Assembly: GCA_030019475.1 (NCBI GenBank)
Contig: JASEER010000004.1
Coordinates: 1-64,000, forward strand
Origin: Thermoanaerobacterales bacterium
GTDB taxonomy: Bacteria > Bacillota > Desulfotomaculia > Desulfotomaculales > JASEER01
Direction of reading: 5' to 3'
Length of the DNA: 64,000 bases
Both the position numbers and the translations under genes were made by a program. Positions 1 to 7,539 of this stretch are shown piece after piece. The notes beneath the pieces are model-generated. The model saw only the letters and a list, made by a program, of their open reading frames with translations, had not been told where the DNA came from and searched no databases. Position 1 is the stretch's first letter, and every line of letters begins with the position of its first letter.

Positions 1-649
1 CGCTTGTTCCGGCCCGGAATACCAGAAACATCGCCGCCAGGCTGATCACCAGGATAATCCCTTCGGTGATGATCTTAGCCATGGTCGCCCCCTCGCCTTC
101 GAGGTAAAGTGCGGGCAGGAGATGGCTGTAATAGGCGATAAAGAGCGTGAGGCCCATCCCGAAGAACCAGGTGCCGGCCACGACGCCCAGGATGGGAAGA
201 CGGCGGGAATATTCGCGTTTCATCAGGGCGTAGGCAAACAACCCCAGGGCTTCGACGAAGCGGGCCAGGGCACAAAACGCAAAGGCCTTTTGGATGGAGT
301 TGGGCGTGATGAACTTGGCCATTCCGGGATAGGACAGCGTATGGGCGAAGTACAGCAGGCCCACGATCAGAAAGGTCATCGAGAGGGTCAGGTCCTGGAG
401 GTGATTGGTCTGTTCGTAATGGTAGAGAGCCACAATGAAAACGCACATGCTGACCACAACCGTGGTCATCTCGATGACACTGTGAAACTCCAGGAAACTC
501 GCACGGCTGAGGGAGGAGTTGAAGCGCCAGGCCAGGACCAGCAGGCCGATCGACATCACGGCCCCGAACCCGTGAATAATTATCCTTTGAATATTGTGCG
601 TCAGCACTACCTGGCGCGGGACGGTGGCAGCGTCCAACTCTCCCGGCAC
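1..649 (-). CDS. MASE3-type membrane sensor domain protein (3' end outside window)
   Basis: The reverse strand is open from a GTG at 649 to the left edge (216 codons) and continues beyond it. The start follows a purine-rich GAGGGGAAGG. The protein is strongly hydrophobic, with about six membrane segments. A motif FHSVIE near residue 55 leads into a segment rich in Val and Phe, which is typical of the MASE3 sensor domain that precedes histidine kinases, diguanylate cyclases or phosphatases. The output domain is not in the window, so the signalling role is inferred. The gene lies 49 bp downstream of the P-loop ATPase gene on the same strand and may share its transcript. Family assignment is from motif recognition only. 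Confidence 0.6.
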   Translation of the reverse strand, partial: MPGELDAATVPRQVVLTHNIQRIIIHGFGAVMSIGLLVLAWRFNSSLSRASFLEFHSVIEMTTVVVSMCVFIVALYHYEQTNHLQDLTLSMTFLIVGLLYFAHTLSYPGMAKFITPNSIQKAFAFCALARFVEALGLFAYALMKREYSRRLPILGVVAGTWFFGMGLTLFIAYYSHLLPALYLEGEGATMAKIITEGIILVISLAAMFLVFRAGTS

Positions 650-698
650 CCCCTTCCCCTCTCAACGCCCCAGGCGTCAGCGGCTCCGCCGGTAACCC

Positions 699-1340
699 CT
701 AGTCAAGCTGGGCTACGCCCGGCAGGTTCGCGACATCATCCGGCGGGCATTCAAAGGCCTTTGGCCCGGGAGGTTTCTGCCGCAGGTTTTCAAACCCTAT
801 TTTCGCTTTGATCATGTCGACACGCGTGGCCAGGTCGCCCCGGACGATGGTGTATGGGACGTGCATAAGGTCAAGAAGGGCCTGGATACGCCGGTCAATG
901 GAACTGGCAGCGTCCTCGTCCTGGTAGCGTATCCCGTCCGGTTCAAGCTCGAATTCCCGGGGGATGAAAAAGATCTCGTAACCCGAAAGGTCCTTCATCG
1001 CCCAGCTGTAAAGCTGGGTCAGGGCATGGATCTCCTTCGGGTTGTTCAGGTCGCAACTTAAGAGCCCGTAGACATAACACAGGATCGTGGCGTTATCGCA
1101 AAAAATCAGGTCACAATACCGCAGGTCTTCTTCCCTGCGTTTTTGCCCTTCATAGAGCAGGAACTGTTCAAAGATGCTTGTCGGCACGCCGTAACGGGCA
1201 ATGTAAGTCCGCACGTACTCAAGGCAGAGCCCGGTCTTGTAGCCGGCCATGCTATAGTCGACGTCCAGTTGCTTACAGAGCGTTGTTTTGCCCGTGCCGG
1301 GACCCCCAAGAACGGCAATTTTACGCGCCCGCTGGGCCAT
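699..1340 (-). CDS. P-loop ATPase, NadR/AAA_28-like
   Basis: A 213-residue protein. A Walker A motif GGPGTGKTT sits at residues 11-19, and an acidic hydrophobic strand (LIFCDN) near residue 75 could be Walker B. The overall pattern resembles the AAA_28/NadR-like kinases and ATPases, but I see no nicotinamide-nucleotide adenylyltransferase half, so this is not a full NadR. The ATG at 1340 is preferred because GAGGAGA lies about 11 bases upstream, and because translation from further upstream would read through a terminator-like hairpin at 1442-1468. Substrate unknown; a nucleotide or nucleoside kinase is possible. Confidence 0.6.
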   Translation of the reverse strand: MAQRARKIAVLGGPGTGKTTLCKQLDVDYSMAGYKTGLCLEYVRTYIARYGVPTSIFEQFLLYEGQKRREEDLRYCDLIFCDNATILCYVYGLLSCDLNNPKEIHALTQLYSWAMKDLSGYEIFFIPREFELEPDGIRYQDEDAASSIDRRIQALLDLMHVPYTIVRGDLATRVDMIKAKIGFENLRQKPPGPKAFECPPDDVANLPGVAQLD

Positions 1341-1430
1341 AGGGCTTAATCTCTCCTCTCCTGCGACTTTAGACAATGAATTCAACAGCCCGGGACGGAA
1401 TACCTGCCTGGTCAATACGAACGGATCTCG

Positions 1431-1468
1431 CTCAAAAGAAAGTGGCGGGTTATCTCCTTCCCCGCCAC
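1431..1468 (-). terminator. Rho-independent terminator
   Basis: An 8-bp GTGGCGGG/CCCGCCAC stem with an 11-base loop, followed on the minus strand by a T-rich run (TTTCTTTTG). It lies just past the 109-codon gene at 1501-1830 and before the ATPase gene. Confidence 0.7.
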
Positions 1469-1500
1469 CCTGTATAGAGGACGCTTCACAAATATGCTTG

Positions 1501-1830
1501 CTACCCCTCCTCATTAGTACCTATATCTACCAGGAGACACTGTCCCTTTTCATCATAACGCGCGGGAAACTTACCCAAAACATCAATATTAAAATGCTTG
1601 AAAAAAGCGCGTCCACTGATTTTCTTCTTTTCAATGGGAAAGCCCTTTTTGGCCGCCCGCAGCCGGATGAGTTGCAGTTCGGGGTCATAAGCCACTTCGA
1701 CAGTGTCGCTATTGAGTTTGTCGAGAGCCATCTTGTTTAGTTTTATTGCACCCCTAGAAAGGGTAACAATAGGTTGCCGACGACGGATAAGCTTAAGCTC
1801 TTGCTCGGGATGAAATACAATAAAAGCCAA
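1501..1830 (-). CDS. Hypothetical protein, 109 aa
   Basis: I do not recognise this family. The reading frame starts at TTG 1830, 10 to 15 bases after GGGAGGAGGAG, and has its own promoter and terminator, so it is very likely real. The product is basic and soluble. The N-terminal half alternates short strands; the middle contains YDPELQLIRL, and a Lys-rich stretch (residues 60-75) follows. The beta-rich, basic character would suit a small nucleic-acid-binding protein, but that is inference only. It is transcribed alone. Confidence 0.65.
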   Translation of the reverse strand: MAFIVFHPEQELKLIRRRQPIVTLSRGAIKLNKMALDKLNSDTVEVAYDPELQLIRLRAAKKGFPIEKKKISGRAFFKHFNIDVLGKFPARYDEKGQCLLVDIGTNEEG

Positions 1831-1872
1831 AACCCACTCCTCCTCCCTATACTATGTAAAGTTCCCAGAATC

Positions 1873-1901
1873 ATCTTAAAGGTTTAAAGTATCCATGTCA
1901 A
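1873..1901 (-). promoter_or_regulatory. Sigma-A-type promoter for the 109-aa gene
   Basis: On the minus strand a perfect -35 TTGACA (1901-1896), a 17-bp spacer and a -10 TAAGAT (1878-1873). This predicts a start of transcription near 1866, about 36 bases before the TTG start codon. Confidence 0.7.
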
Positions 1902-2070
1902 TGCATGGTTTGTGGGTTTTTGGACAAGTCAGCGCTTGAAAGCGGCCTTGAGATCAAGAAAGGCTAGTGTCAGTGGTGATGTAAAAACGTCAACGGGGGG
2001 TGAATGTGTAGCATCCCGCGACGGGATAAACGTCTAAGCGGCCCTCACCCGGAACCCCACCCGGATGCCG

Positions 2071-2099
2071 TTGACAACGGGCACGGGAAAGGGTAGACT
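2071..2099 (+). promoter_or_regulatory. Sigma-A-type promoter for tRNA-Leu
   Basis: TTGACA (2071-2076), 17-bp spacer, TAGACT (2094-2099). The predicted start of transcription is about 9 bases before the mature tRNA. The rest of 1902-2070 shows nothing I can name. Confidence 0.7.
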
Positions 2100-2115
2100 A
2101 GAGATGTGCCGAAGT

Positions 2116-2199
2116 GTCGGAGTGGCGGAATGGCAGACGCGCACGTTTGAGGGGCGTGTGGGTTATCCCGTGCGGGTTCAAGTCCCGCCTCCGACACCA
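2116..2199 (+). tRNA. tRNA-Leu, anticodon GAG
   Basis: A class II tRNA of 84 nt. The acceptor arm GTCGGAG/CTCCGAC pairs perfectly and is followed by discriminator A and an encoded CCA (2197-2199). The anticodon loop TTGAGGG carries GAG at 2149-2151, with T before it. A long variable arm and a TTCAAGT T-loop complete the leucine type. It reads CUC and CUU codons. Confidence 0.95.
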
Positions 2200-2214
2200 T
2201 ACCAGAGACTAACA

Positions 2215-2250
2215 GGGCTTTTGGCCGAACTGCCAAAAGCCCTTCTACTT
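2215..2250 (+). terminator. Rho-independent terminator after tRNA-Leu
   Basis: An 11-bp perfect stem GGGCTTTTGGC/GCCAAAAGCCC (2215-2242) with a 6-base loop, followed by TTCTACTT. It ends the single-tRNA transcript. The stretch 2251-2459 contains a strong hairpin near 2391-2414 (GGAGCC..GGCTCC) without a T-run, and no gene that I can support. Confidence 0.8.
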
Positions 2251-2459
2251 ATCCCGTCCTATTGCAGCCGGCTTACAGCTTCCCGTCCTTGAGAGGGGGA
2301 ACCCCCGGCGCATCGTATTCTCGACGTTCCCGCCGTCGGGAAGATAGTTTTGACAGTTAAGCCCGCCTGCGCTCACAGCGGAGCCTTGCCGCCAGGGCAG
2401 GGCTCCATGAAGGGCCGGTCGTACGTAAATGGTGTAGGATCACTCGCTCTGCAGTACCG

Positions 2460-2690
2460 TCATTCCGCTTTCGAGAAGATGGCCGTGACCGATACGGTAT
2501 CTTCTTCGGCCACCGGGGGCAGGAAGACGGCCAGGTTCGAGCCCGGGGCCAGGACGATCCGGCCGTCCAGATCGAGGATAGTGGTTTCGTCCGGTTCGGC
2601 CCGCAGGAAGAGGAGCAGCTGGCCAGTTGGCATGACTTCGGGGCCGTGGAGAAAGCCCAGGCGGGCGATGGACATACCATGATATGACAC
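2460..2690 (-). CDS. Hypothetical protein, 76 aa
   Basis: Family not recognised. The frame has plausible protein composition: short hydrophobic strands alternate with acidic turns (LDLDGRIVLAPG, then LAVFLPPVAEED), suggesting a small beta-rich soluble domain. It sits 37 bp after the FtsA-like gene on the same strand and probably shares its transcript. The start is uncertain: ATG 2690 has only a weak GGCGGGTG upstream, and a second in-frame ATG lies at 2675. Reality of the gene is moderately supported. Confidence 0.5.
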   Translation of the reverse strand: MSYHGMSIARLGFLHGPEVMPTGQLLLFLRAEPDETTILDLDGRIVLAPGSNLAVFLPPVAEEDTVSVTAIFSKAE

Positions 2691-2727
2691 CCGCCATAGG
2701 ATGGTACTATAAACGTCCGGTTCCCTC

Positions 2728-4707
2728 TTAATTCTCCCAGAAGATAAGGATATCGTCCCCGTCCTTCAGGGGCTGCGTGTACTGTGCGGTTTCGCCGTTA
2801 AGGAGTACGGTGGGATGTCCCCGGCGCTGATCAGGGGCGATATCAAGAAAATTGAAGATGTCGATGAAAATCGGGTTGGTGACCCCTGTGAGGGCGATCT
2901 CCTCCCCATTTACCGTGACCCGTACCGCCCTGCCGGCCGCCGCGGGAATGTCATCCACGTGTGTGTGTGGGCGGTACTGAATATCGTCGCCCGGTTGGAT
3001 GACGTAGTCCACTTGCACCTCCCGGCCGTTAACCGTGAAGACGCACCCAGCGGGGTCGAGGCGCCGGAGGCGCGCCAAATCAGCCAAGGTGGAAGGATAG
3101 GTGATGCGGAGCACATCCCCGTCGTGGATTTCGGTCTCCGGGGGCACCGGGTGGTCGTTCAATGTGCAGACCGGGTCCAGCGCCACCCGCTCGCCGTTCA
3201 GGGTGCAAGCGACCCCGGGCCCCGCCAGGTAATCGGCCACGCGCGCGCGGGCGTCGGCGCCGTTTTCGGCGGCAATGACCGTGAGGTCATCCCCGTCGTG
3301 GAGGGGGGTTTGCAGGTTGGCGCGTTCGCCGTTTACCAGGATCCGGGCCGGCCGGCACAGGCCACCGCGAACTATTTCCTCCTGTCCGTTAAGGCTAAAC
3401 ACAAGGTCACGGCCGTTCCTGCCGAACAGCTGGCGGGGGTCGAATTCGATGAGGCCGAGGACGTAGGACACGGCCACGTTCTTGGAATCAAATATACGGT
3501 AGTCGAGGCCGTTAACGCGTACCGTCAGAAAGGTATGGCCCGTCTGCCGCGCCGTGAGAGACGCTATCCCAAGCACGGTTACGCCTTGCGGACCCGCAAG
3601 GGGGTCGTGGTCAAGGGTCTGTATTCCGCGCAACATATCCCTGCCGCGGACCACCACATGGCTGGCGGGCAGGTCGAGGTGCTGGGCGATGCGGTCGGGC
3701 AGGGTGGGGACCTGGGCGCCGCCGCCGATAAGGATGACCGAGCGGGGAGGATCGCCGCCGTTCAGATCGCGGATCGCACCGGCGACCTCCCGGGCCAGGC
3801 CGTCGAGCGCGGGAGCGATAATGTCCAGCAGTTGCTCGCGGCTGACGGATTCTGTTATTCCGAGGATGTTATGGTAAGTTATTTCCTCGTTGGCAAAGAT
3901 GCTTCGTTTGATCTTTTCCGCCGTGGTGAAGTCCACCAGGCAGGCCTGGATGACGGCCTCGGTGATTTCGTCGCCGGCCACGGGTACCATACCGTAGGCA
4001 AGGATACTCCCGTCCCGGGTTAGGGCAATGTCCGAAGTGCCGGCGCCGATGTCCACGAGCGCGAGATTCAAAAGACGTACGTCGGGCGGGATGGCCACGT
4101 CAAGGGCGGCGATGGGCTCCAGTGTCATGTTCACCGGTTCCAGGTCCACGCGGTGCAGGACCGAGAGCAGACCGTTGACGACCGAGGCCGGCAGGAAGGT
4201 CACGATGGCCTCGACGACAATGTGGCGCCCCCGATGGCCAAGCAGGTTGGCCAGGCGGAGTCCGTCCAGGTAGTGGCGGACCGGCGAATAACCTACACAG
4301 TACAGGTTTTCACGCTCGGCGGATTCCTGTTCAAGCCTGGCATGTGCTTCATGGAGGGCCAGCAGCTCAAGGCTGCGCAGTACATTCTGGTCGATCTCGG
4401 CGTCGGGGTCAATCTCACGTTCGGCGCGGCAGAATTGGGTGCGCAGCGAACGCCCCGCAGCGGCCACGGCCACTTTTTTCAAAGGCAGCCCGCTGGCGTC
4501 CTCGAGACGTTCGCGGACGCTGGCCACGGCCTGGGCGACCTTGGGTATATCATGGATCTGGCCGTCGTACATGGCCCTGTCCTGATGCTCGACGACGGCT
4601 TGGTGCAGGACCCGCAGTCCGCCGCCGCAGGCCTCGGCCAGGATACCGATTATCGTACGCGTTCCGATATCCAGCGCGAAGATCGGTTCGTTTTCTGGCA
4701 GGATCAC
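2728..4707 (-). CDS. FtsA/PilM-like ATPase with C-terminal beta-grasp-like repeats
   Basis: A 659-residue protein. Residues 1-390 are an actin/Hsp70-fold ATPase of the FtsA type. Phosphate loop 1 is DIGT (13-16), loop 2 is DIGAGTSDIAL (219-229) and the adenosine loop is LIGGGAQ (326-332). Residues 390-659 are not seen in classical FtsA, which is about 420 residues. They contain repeated VNG or LNG turns (near 398, 439, 458, 502, 559, 598, 636) and DGD or PGDD turns (471, 529, 572, 649), the pattern of ThiS/MoaD/TGS-like beta-grasp domains. There is no C-terminal amphipathic membrane helix of the FtsA kind. The start is GTG 4707, with GGGGAGG about 10 bases upstream. ftsZ is not adjacent, so a role in cell division is not established; a scaffold or envelope role is inference. 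Confidence 0.8.
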   Translation of the reverse strand: MILPENEPIFALDIGTRTIIGILAEACGGGLRVLHQAVVEHQDRAMYDGQIHDIPKVAQAVASVRERLEDASGLPLKKVAVAAAGRSLRTQFCRAEREIDPDAEIDQNVLRSLELLALHEAHARLEQESAERENLYCVGYSPVRHYLDGLRLANLLGHRGRHIVVEAIVTFLPASVVNGLLSVLHRVDLEPVNMTLEPIAALDVAIPPDVRLLNLALVDIGAGTSDIALTRDGSILAYGMVPVAGDEITEAVIQACLVDFTTAEKIKRSIFANEEITYHNILGITESVSREQLLDIIAPALDGLAREVAGAIRDLNGGDPPRSVILIGGGAQVPTLPDRIAQHLDLPASHVVVRGRDMLRGIQTLDHDPLAGPQGVTVLGIASLTARQTGHTFLTVRVNGLDYRIFDSKNVAVSYVLGLIEFDPRQLFGRNGRDLVFSLNGQEEIVRGGLCRPARILVNGERANLQTPLHDGDDLTVIAAENGADARARVADYLAGPGVACTLNGERVALDPVCTLNDHPVPPETEIHDGDVLRITYPSTLADLARLRRLDPAGCVFTVNGREVQVDYVIQPGDDIQYRPHTHVDDIPAAAGRAVRVTVNGEEIALTGVTNPIFIDIFNFLDIAPDQRRGHPTVLLNGETAQYTQPLKDGDDILIFWEN

Positions 4708-4842
4708 GGCCTGTCACACCTCCCCGTACGTTTTTTCGACACGGCTAGTAAAATCATACAATAGACAAAGAGGAAAACGCCAGGGGGGTATTGGGCAAGG
4801 CGCCCAAAGGGTACTGCATACTCTTCCGGTCAGCGCCGGATT

Positions 4843-5121
4843 CTAGTGGATCTCCCTCCGCGTGACCGGCATGTCCGGTCCGCCTATCTCGACTTCGCGG
4901 AGGATGGTCCCCTGGTAGATAACCAGGAAATGGGTGGGATACACGTGCCGGTTGCAGCAGGTGACCGTTTCACAGGTGATATCCGGCCAGTCCTGGTCGG
5001 CCAGGGCTTCCCACGGCGAAGAGAAACGCTTGACGATGACCCCTGCCCATTGTCCGCACTTCGGGCAACGGCCGGCTATGGCGGCCGCCATCTCTTCGAT
5101 GTCTTCCGGTATAATGATCAA
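4843..5121 (-). CDS. Small zinc-ribbon-like protein, 92 aa
   Basis: Family not recognised by name. It carries a CPKCG knuckle near residue 20 and a later C..CC cluster, so four or five cysteines could bind zinc. I choose TTG 5121 because a perfect AGGAGG lies 10 bases upstream (5137-5132). The in-frame ATG at 5154 has no good ribosome-binding site. With this choice the N-terminus reads LIIIPEDIEEM. The gene is divergent from the YkgJ-family gene, which also uses clustered cysteines. Confidence 0.65.
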   Translation of the reverse strand: MIIIPEDIEEMAAAIAGRCPKCGQWAGVIVKRFSSPWEALADQDWPDITCETVTCCNRHVYPTHFLVIYQGTILREVEIGGPDMPVTRREIH

Positions 5122-5199
5122 GTCGCAGCAGCCTCCTAAACCAGTTTCTTTCATTTTAGCAGGATCCGCGGTACATTCCCACCGGCCCTCCGCGCAGTG

Positions 5200-5228
5200 T
5201 TGACACCATGTGACACAAAGGTTTAGTC
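5200..5228 (+). promoter_or_regulatory. Putative sigma-A promoter for the YkgJ-family gene
   Basis: A perfect TTGACA (5200-5205), 17-bp spacer and a weaker TTAGTC (5223-5228), 43 bases before the ATG at 5272. Confidence 0.5.
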
Positions 5229-5271
5229 TTAAACAAGTTAGCTGTCCATACTCGATAACGGGAGGCAGAAT

Positions 5272-6123
5272 ATGAAGCCACATCTGTACGCTGATCTGCA
5301 GCAGCGTCTGAGTGATGGAACTATCCCCGAAATGGGCCCCGAGGACGAATTCAGGTTTGCCTGCCGGACGGAGTGTATGGGATTATGCTGCCAGAACATA
5401 ACAATTCTTTTGGATCCCTGGGACGTGGAAACCATGGCCCGGCACCTCGGCCTTTCCGAGCGGGAGTTCATGGACCGGTACTGCCGTGTGCGCACGGGTT
5501 CACGTTCCCCCTGGCCCGTGCTTTCTCTTCGCGACGCCGAGGACGGCCGGTGCGCCTTCCTCCTTGAGGATGGCCGGTGCCGGATCTACCCGGCCCGGTC
5601 ACGCAACTGCCGGACCTATCCGCTGGGCCGGGCGGTGCGCTTTGAGTTCCACGACGGGACGTTGGAGACGATTGAGAAGATGTTCCTGGTGGAACGGATG
5701 GATGGCTGCCTCGGCCATGAGGAAGGCGACCCGTGGACGGTGCGGGAATGGCTCGACGATGCAGGGGCCCTGCCCTATTACAAGCTGGGAGACGAATACC
5801 TGCGCCTTATTCATTACGCGGCCACCGAACTAAACGCCGCCGCCTGGTTGTCGGGGCGAACGCTTAAGATGCTGTACCCGTTGCTCTACGGGGCGAGCGC
5901 CCTGCGCGAGCGCCTTGGACTCGCGGTCAATGATGTCGGCCACGAGGAGTTCTACCGGCGCCGGGTACGGGCGTTGCGGGTCATTCTGACGCAGATGGCG
6001 GGGGCGCTTGGGCACGGTCCCCTCGCCGGGGAGGTACCGGCGTCGGGACAGGAAACAATGATGGAACGCGTGCGTGGCATGCTGCTCGATACCGCCCGCT
6101 GTGGTGCGGGAAACGGCGAATAA
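5272..6123 (+). CDS. YkgJ-family cysteine-cluster protein
   Basis: A 283-residue protein. The family signature is a CxxxC..CC cluster (CRTECMGLCC, about residues 31-40), followed by a helix and then C..C...C cysteines around residues 93-112 (GRCAFL, GRCRIYP, NCRTYPLG). The eight or so conserved cysteines are thought to bind zinc or an Fe-S cluster. The biochemical function of the family is unknown. The C-terminal 120 residues are mainly helical and not conserved in short YkgJ proteins. The ATG at 5272 follows GGGAGG. Transcribed alone, with its own promoter and a strong terminator after it. Confidence 0.8.
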   Translation: MKPHLYADLQQRLSDGTIPEMGPEDEFRFACRTECMGLCCQNITILLDPWDVETMARHLGLSEREFMDRYCRVRTGSRSPWPVLSLRDAEDGRCAFLLEDGRCRIYPARSRNCRTYPLGRAVRFEFHDGTLETIEKMFLVERMDGCLGHEEGDPWTVREWLDDAGALPYYKLGDEYLRLIHYAATELNAAAWLSGRTLKMLYPLLYGASALRERLGLAVNDVGHEEFYRRRVRALRVILTQMAGALGHGPLAGEVPASGQETMMERVRGMLLDTARCGAGNGE

Positions 6124-6129
6124 GAAGGC

Positions 6130-6166
6130 GAAAGGGCCGGCCTCTCTGGAAGGCCGGCCCTTCCTC
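6130..6166. terminator. Bidirectional terminator between YkgJ gene and spoVT
   Basis: A perfect 10-bp GGGCCGGCCT/AGGCCGGCCC stem (6134-6143 with 6151-6160) and a 7-base loop, flanked by AAAGGG and TTCC. It lies between two convergent genes. Confidence 0.7.
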
Positions 6167-6181
6167 AACCTGAATTGCGGG

Positions 6182-6736
6182 TTAACGCTCGAGCTGTTTG
6201 GCCAGGAAATTGGCCGCGGTCTCGCACAACTTCTTTTCAATGTCGCCCATTTGAGCGTCTTTGCCGAGGAGGAGAACGCATCCTCCCGGCTCCCCGGCGA
6301 CAAGGATGGGAGCGACAGCCGCTGACGAGTACTGGCTTATGATGTCCCGGGGGGCCAGAATGGGCGCGTCGTTCTCCTGGAAGCCGCGGTCGAGGTTGAT
6401 GACCAGCGTTTCACCCTTTTCCAGCGTCTGCTCGGCCAGCGGACCGATAGCCTGGTTCGCCAGCTGCTTCGAGCCGCCGGCTATGGCCAGGACGGTACGG
6501 TCATCGCAGATGCAGGCCGTGTGTGACGTTGCCTCGTAAAGGGCGTCGGCGTATTCCTTGGCATAATTCCCCAATTCCCCGATGGGGGCATACTTCTTAA
6601 AGATGATCTCTCCGTCCCGGTCGGTGTAGATCTCGAGCGGGTCACCGTCCCTGATGCGTAGCGTGCGCCGAACCTCTTTCGGAATTACGATACGTCCCAA
6701 GTCATCCATCCTTCGTACTACGCCTGTTGCTTTCAT
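6182..6736 (-). CDS. spoVT: Stage V sporulation protein T, AbrB-family regulator
   Basis: A 184-residue protein, close to the 178 of Bacillus SpoVT. Residues 1-50 are an AbrB-type swapped-hairpin DNA-binding domain (MKATGVVRRMDDLGRIVIPKE). The rest is a GAF-like domain with hydrophobic strands and Cys at positions typical of the family. SpoVT tunes forespore sigma-G-dependent genes late in sporulation. ATG 6736 is chosen because the AbrB domain starts exactly there; the ribosome-binding site is only GGGTGG. An inverted repeat overlaps the region just upstream. Confidence 0.92.
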   Translation of the reverse strand: MKATGVVRRMDDLGRIVIPKEVRRTLRIRDGDPLEIYTDRDGEIIFKKYAPIGELGNYAKEYADALYEATSHTACICDDRTVLAIAGGSKQLANQAIGPLAEQTLEKGETLVINLDRGFQENDAPILAPRDIISQYSSAAVAPILVAGEPGGCVLLLGKDAQMGDIEKKLCETAANFLAKQLER

Positions 6737-6754
6737 TGCACACACCACCCGCTT

Positions 6755-6792
6755 TTTGTCAGGTAGTCTGCTTTGACAAAGCAAAAAGTATA
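6755..6792 (-). promoter_or_regulatory. spoVT upstream region: TATACT box and inverted repeat
   Basis: On the minus strand a TATACT box (6792-6787) is followed by the inverted repeat TGACAAA/TTTGTCA (6774-6780 and 6755-6761, 12-bp spacer). No clear -35 of sigma-A or sigma-G type is visible. The repeat sits where a repressor, possibly SpoVT itself, could bind. Confidence 0.4.
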
Positions 6793-6819
6793 CCGCCGGG
6801 AAGGATTGTAAAGACAGCT

Positions 6820-7473
6820 TTATAGCCAGGTGAGTATCTCGTCAATCTCCTTGCGCCTGGGCGGATGCGGCACGTGATCGGGGCGTCCGACCGGCACAAG
6901 CAGGACGATTTCTTCTTCGGGCGGGATACCCAGATAGGCTTTCATTTCCGTGCCGGCAAAGGCCTGCGGCGCACTCATCGGGCAGGCGCCGTACCCCAGC
7001 GCGTGGGCGGCCAGGAGCAGGTTTTGCGCGGCCAGGGAAACGCTCTTCAGGCTTTCCACGCTGCGGGCTTTTTGTTCATAGCCGAGGGCTTGGAAAACGG
7101 CGGCGCTGAAACGGGATTGGTAGGGCCTGGCGACGCAAACGATCAAGAGGGGCGCGCCGCCGAAGAAAGTCGCGTAGGTCCCGAAGGACTTTAGACGGGC
7201 GGCCAGTTCCTCGAGCCCCCCGTCACGGGCTTCGATGATCAATTCGTTCAGTCGCCGGTCGACCAGGCGCGCCAGTTCGGCGATTGCCCGGCGTGTTGCG
7301 ACGGCGATGAACCGCCAGGGCTGCTGGTTGGTGGCGCTCGGGGCCCACCGGGCGCACTCAATCATCTTACGCACGTCCCCCTCGGGCACCGGTTCGGGCC
7401 GGAAACGCCGTACCGAACGCCGGGAAGCAATGATGCCGTGCAGGACCTGGTATTGGTCGACCATGCTTGCCAT
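6820..7473 (-). CDS. Nitroreductase-family flavoprotein
   Basis: A 217-residue protein with the nitroreductase fold. The N-terminal RRSVRRFRPEPV motif binds FMN phosphate, ARWAPSATNQQPWRF is the classic substrate-pocket segment, and GYGACPMSAP with LGIPPEEEIVLLVPVGRP forms the C-terminal FMN-binding part. Members reduce nitro compounds, quinones or enones with NAD(P)H. The substrate here is unknown. ATG 7473 is chosen because GGGGAGGG lies directly upstream. It follows the chemoreceptor gene on the same strand. Confidence 0.88.
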   Translation of the reverse strand: MASMVDQYQVLHGIIASRRSVRRFRPEPVPEGDVRKMIECARWAPSATNQQPWRFIAVATRRAIAELARLVDRRLNELIIEARDGGLEELAARLKSFGTYATFFGGAPLLIVCVARPYQSRFSAAVFQALGYEQKARSVESLKSVSLAAQNLLLAAHALGYGACPMSAPQAFAGTEMKAYLGIPPEEEIVLLVPVGRPDHVPHPPRRKEIDEILTWL

Positions 7474-7539
7474 CCCTCCCCTTTCCTTCATTATAACAGG
7501 GACGGGGATTCCAGAAAGGGGAGACTGATGGCGTACGGG

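Noticed and set aside
75-665. A 196-codon open frame on the minus strand with an ATG.
   Set aside because: It is Pro/Arg/Gly-rich and shifted one base from the hydrophobic MASE3 frame, which reads as a proper membrane protein to the left edge.
2815-4023. A 402-codon open frame on the plus strand.
   Set aside because: It lies antisense to the FtsA-like gene, whose ATPase motifs and ribosome-binding site are convincing. Long antisense frames are common at this GC content.
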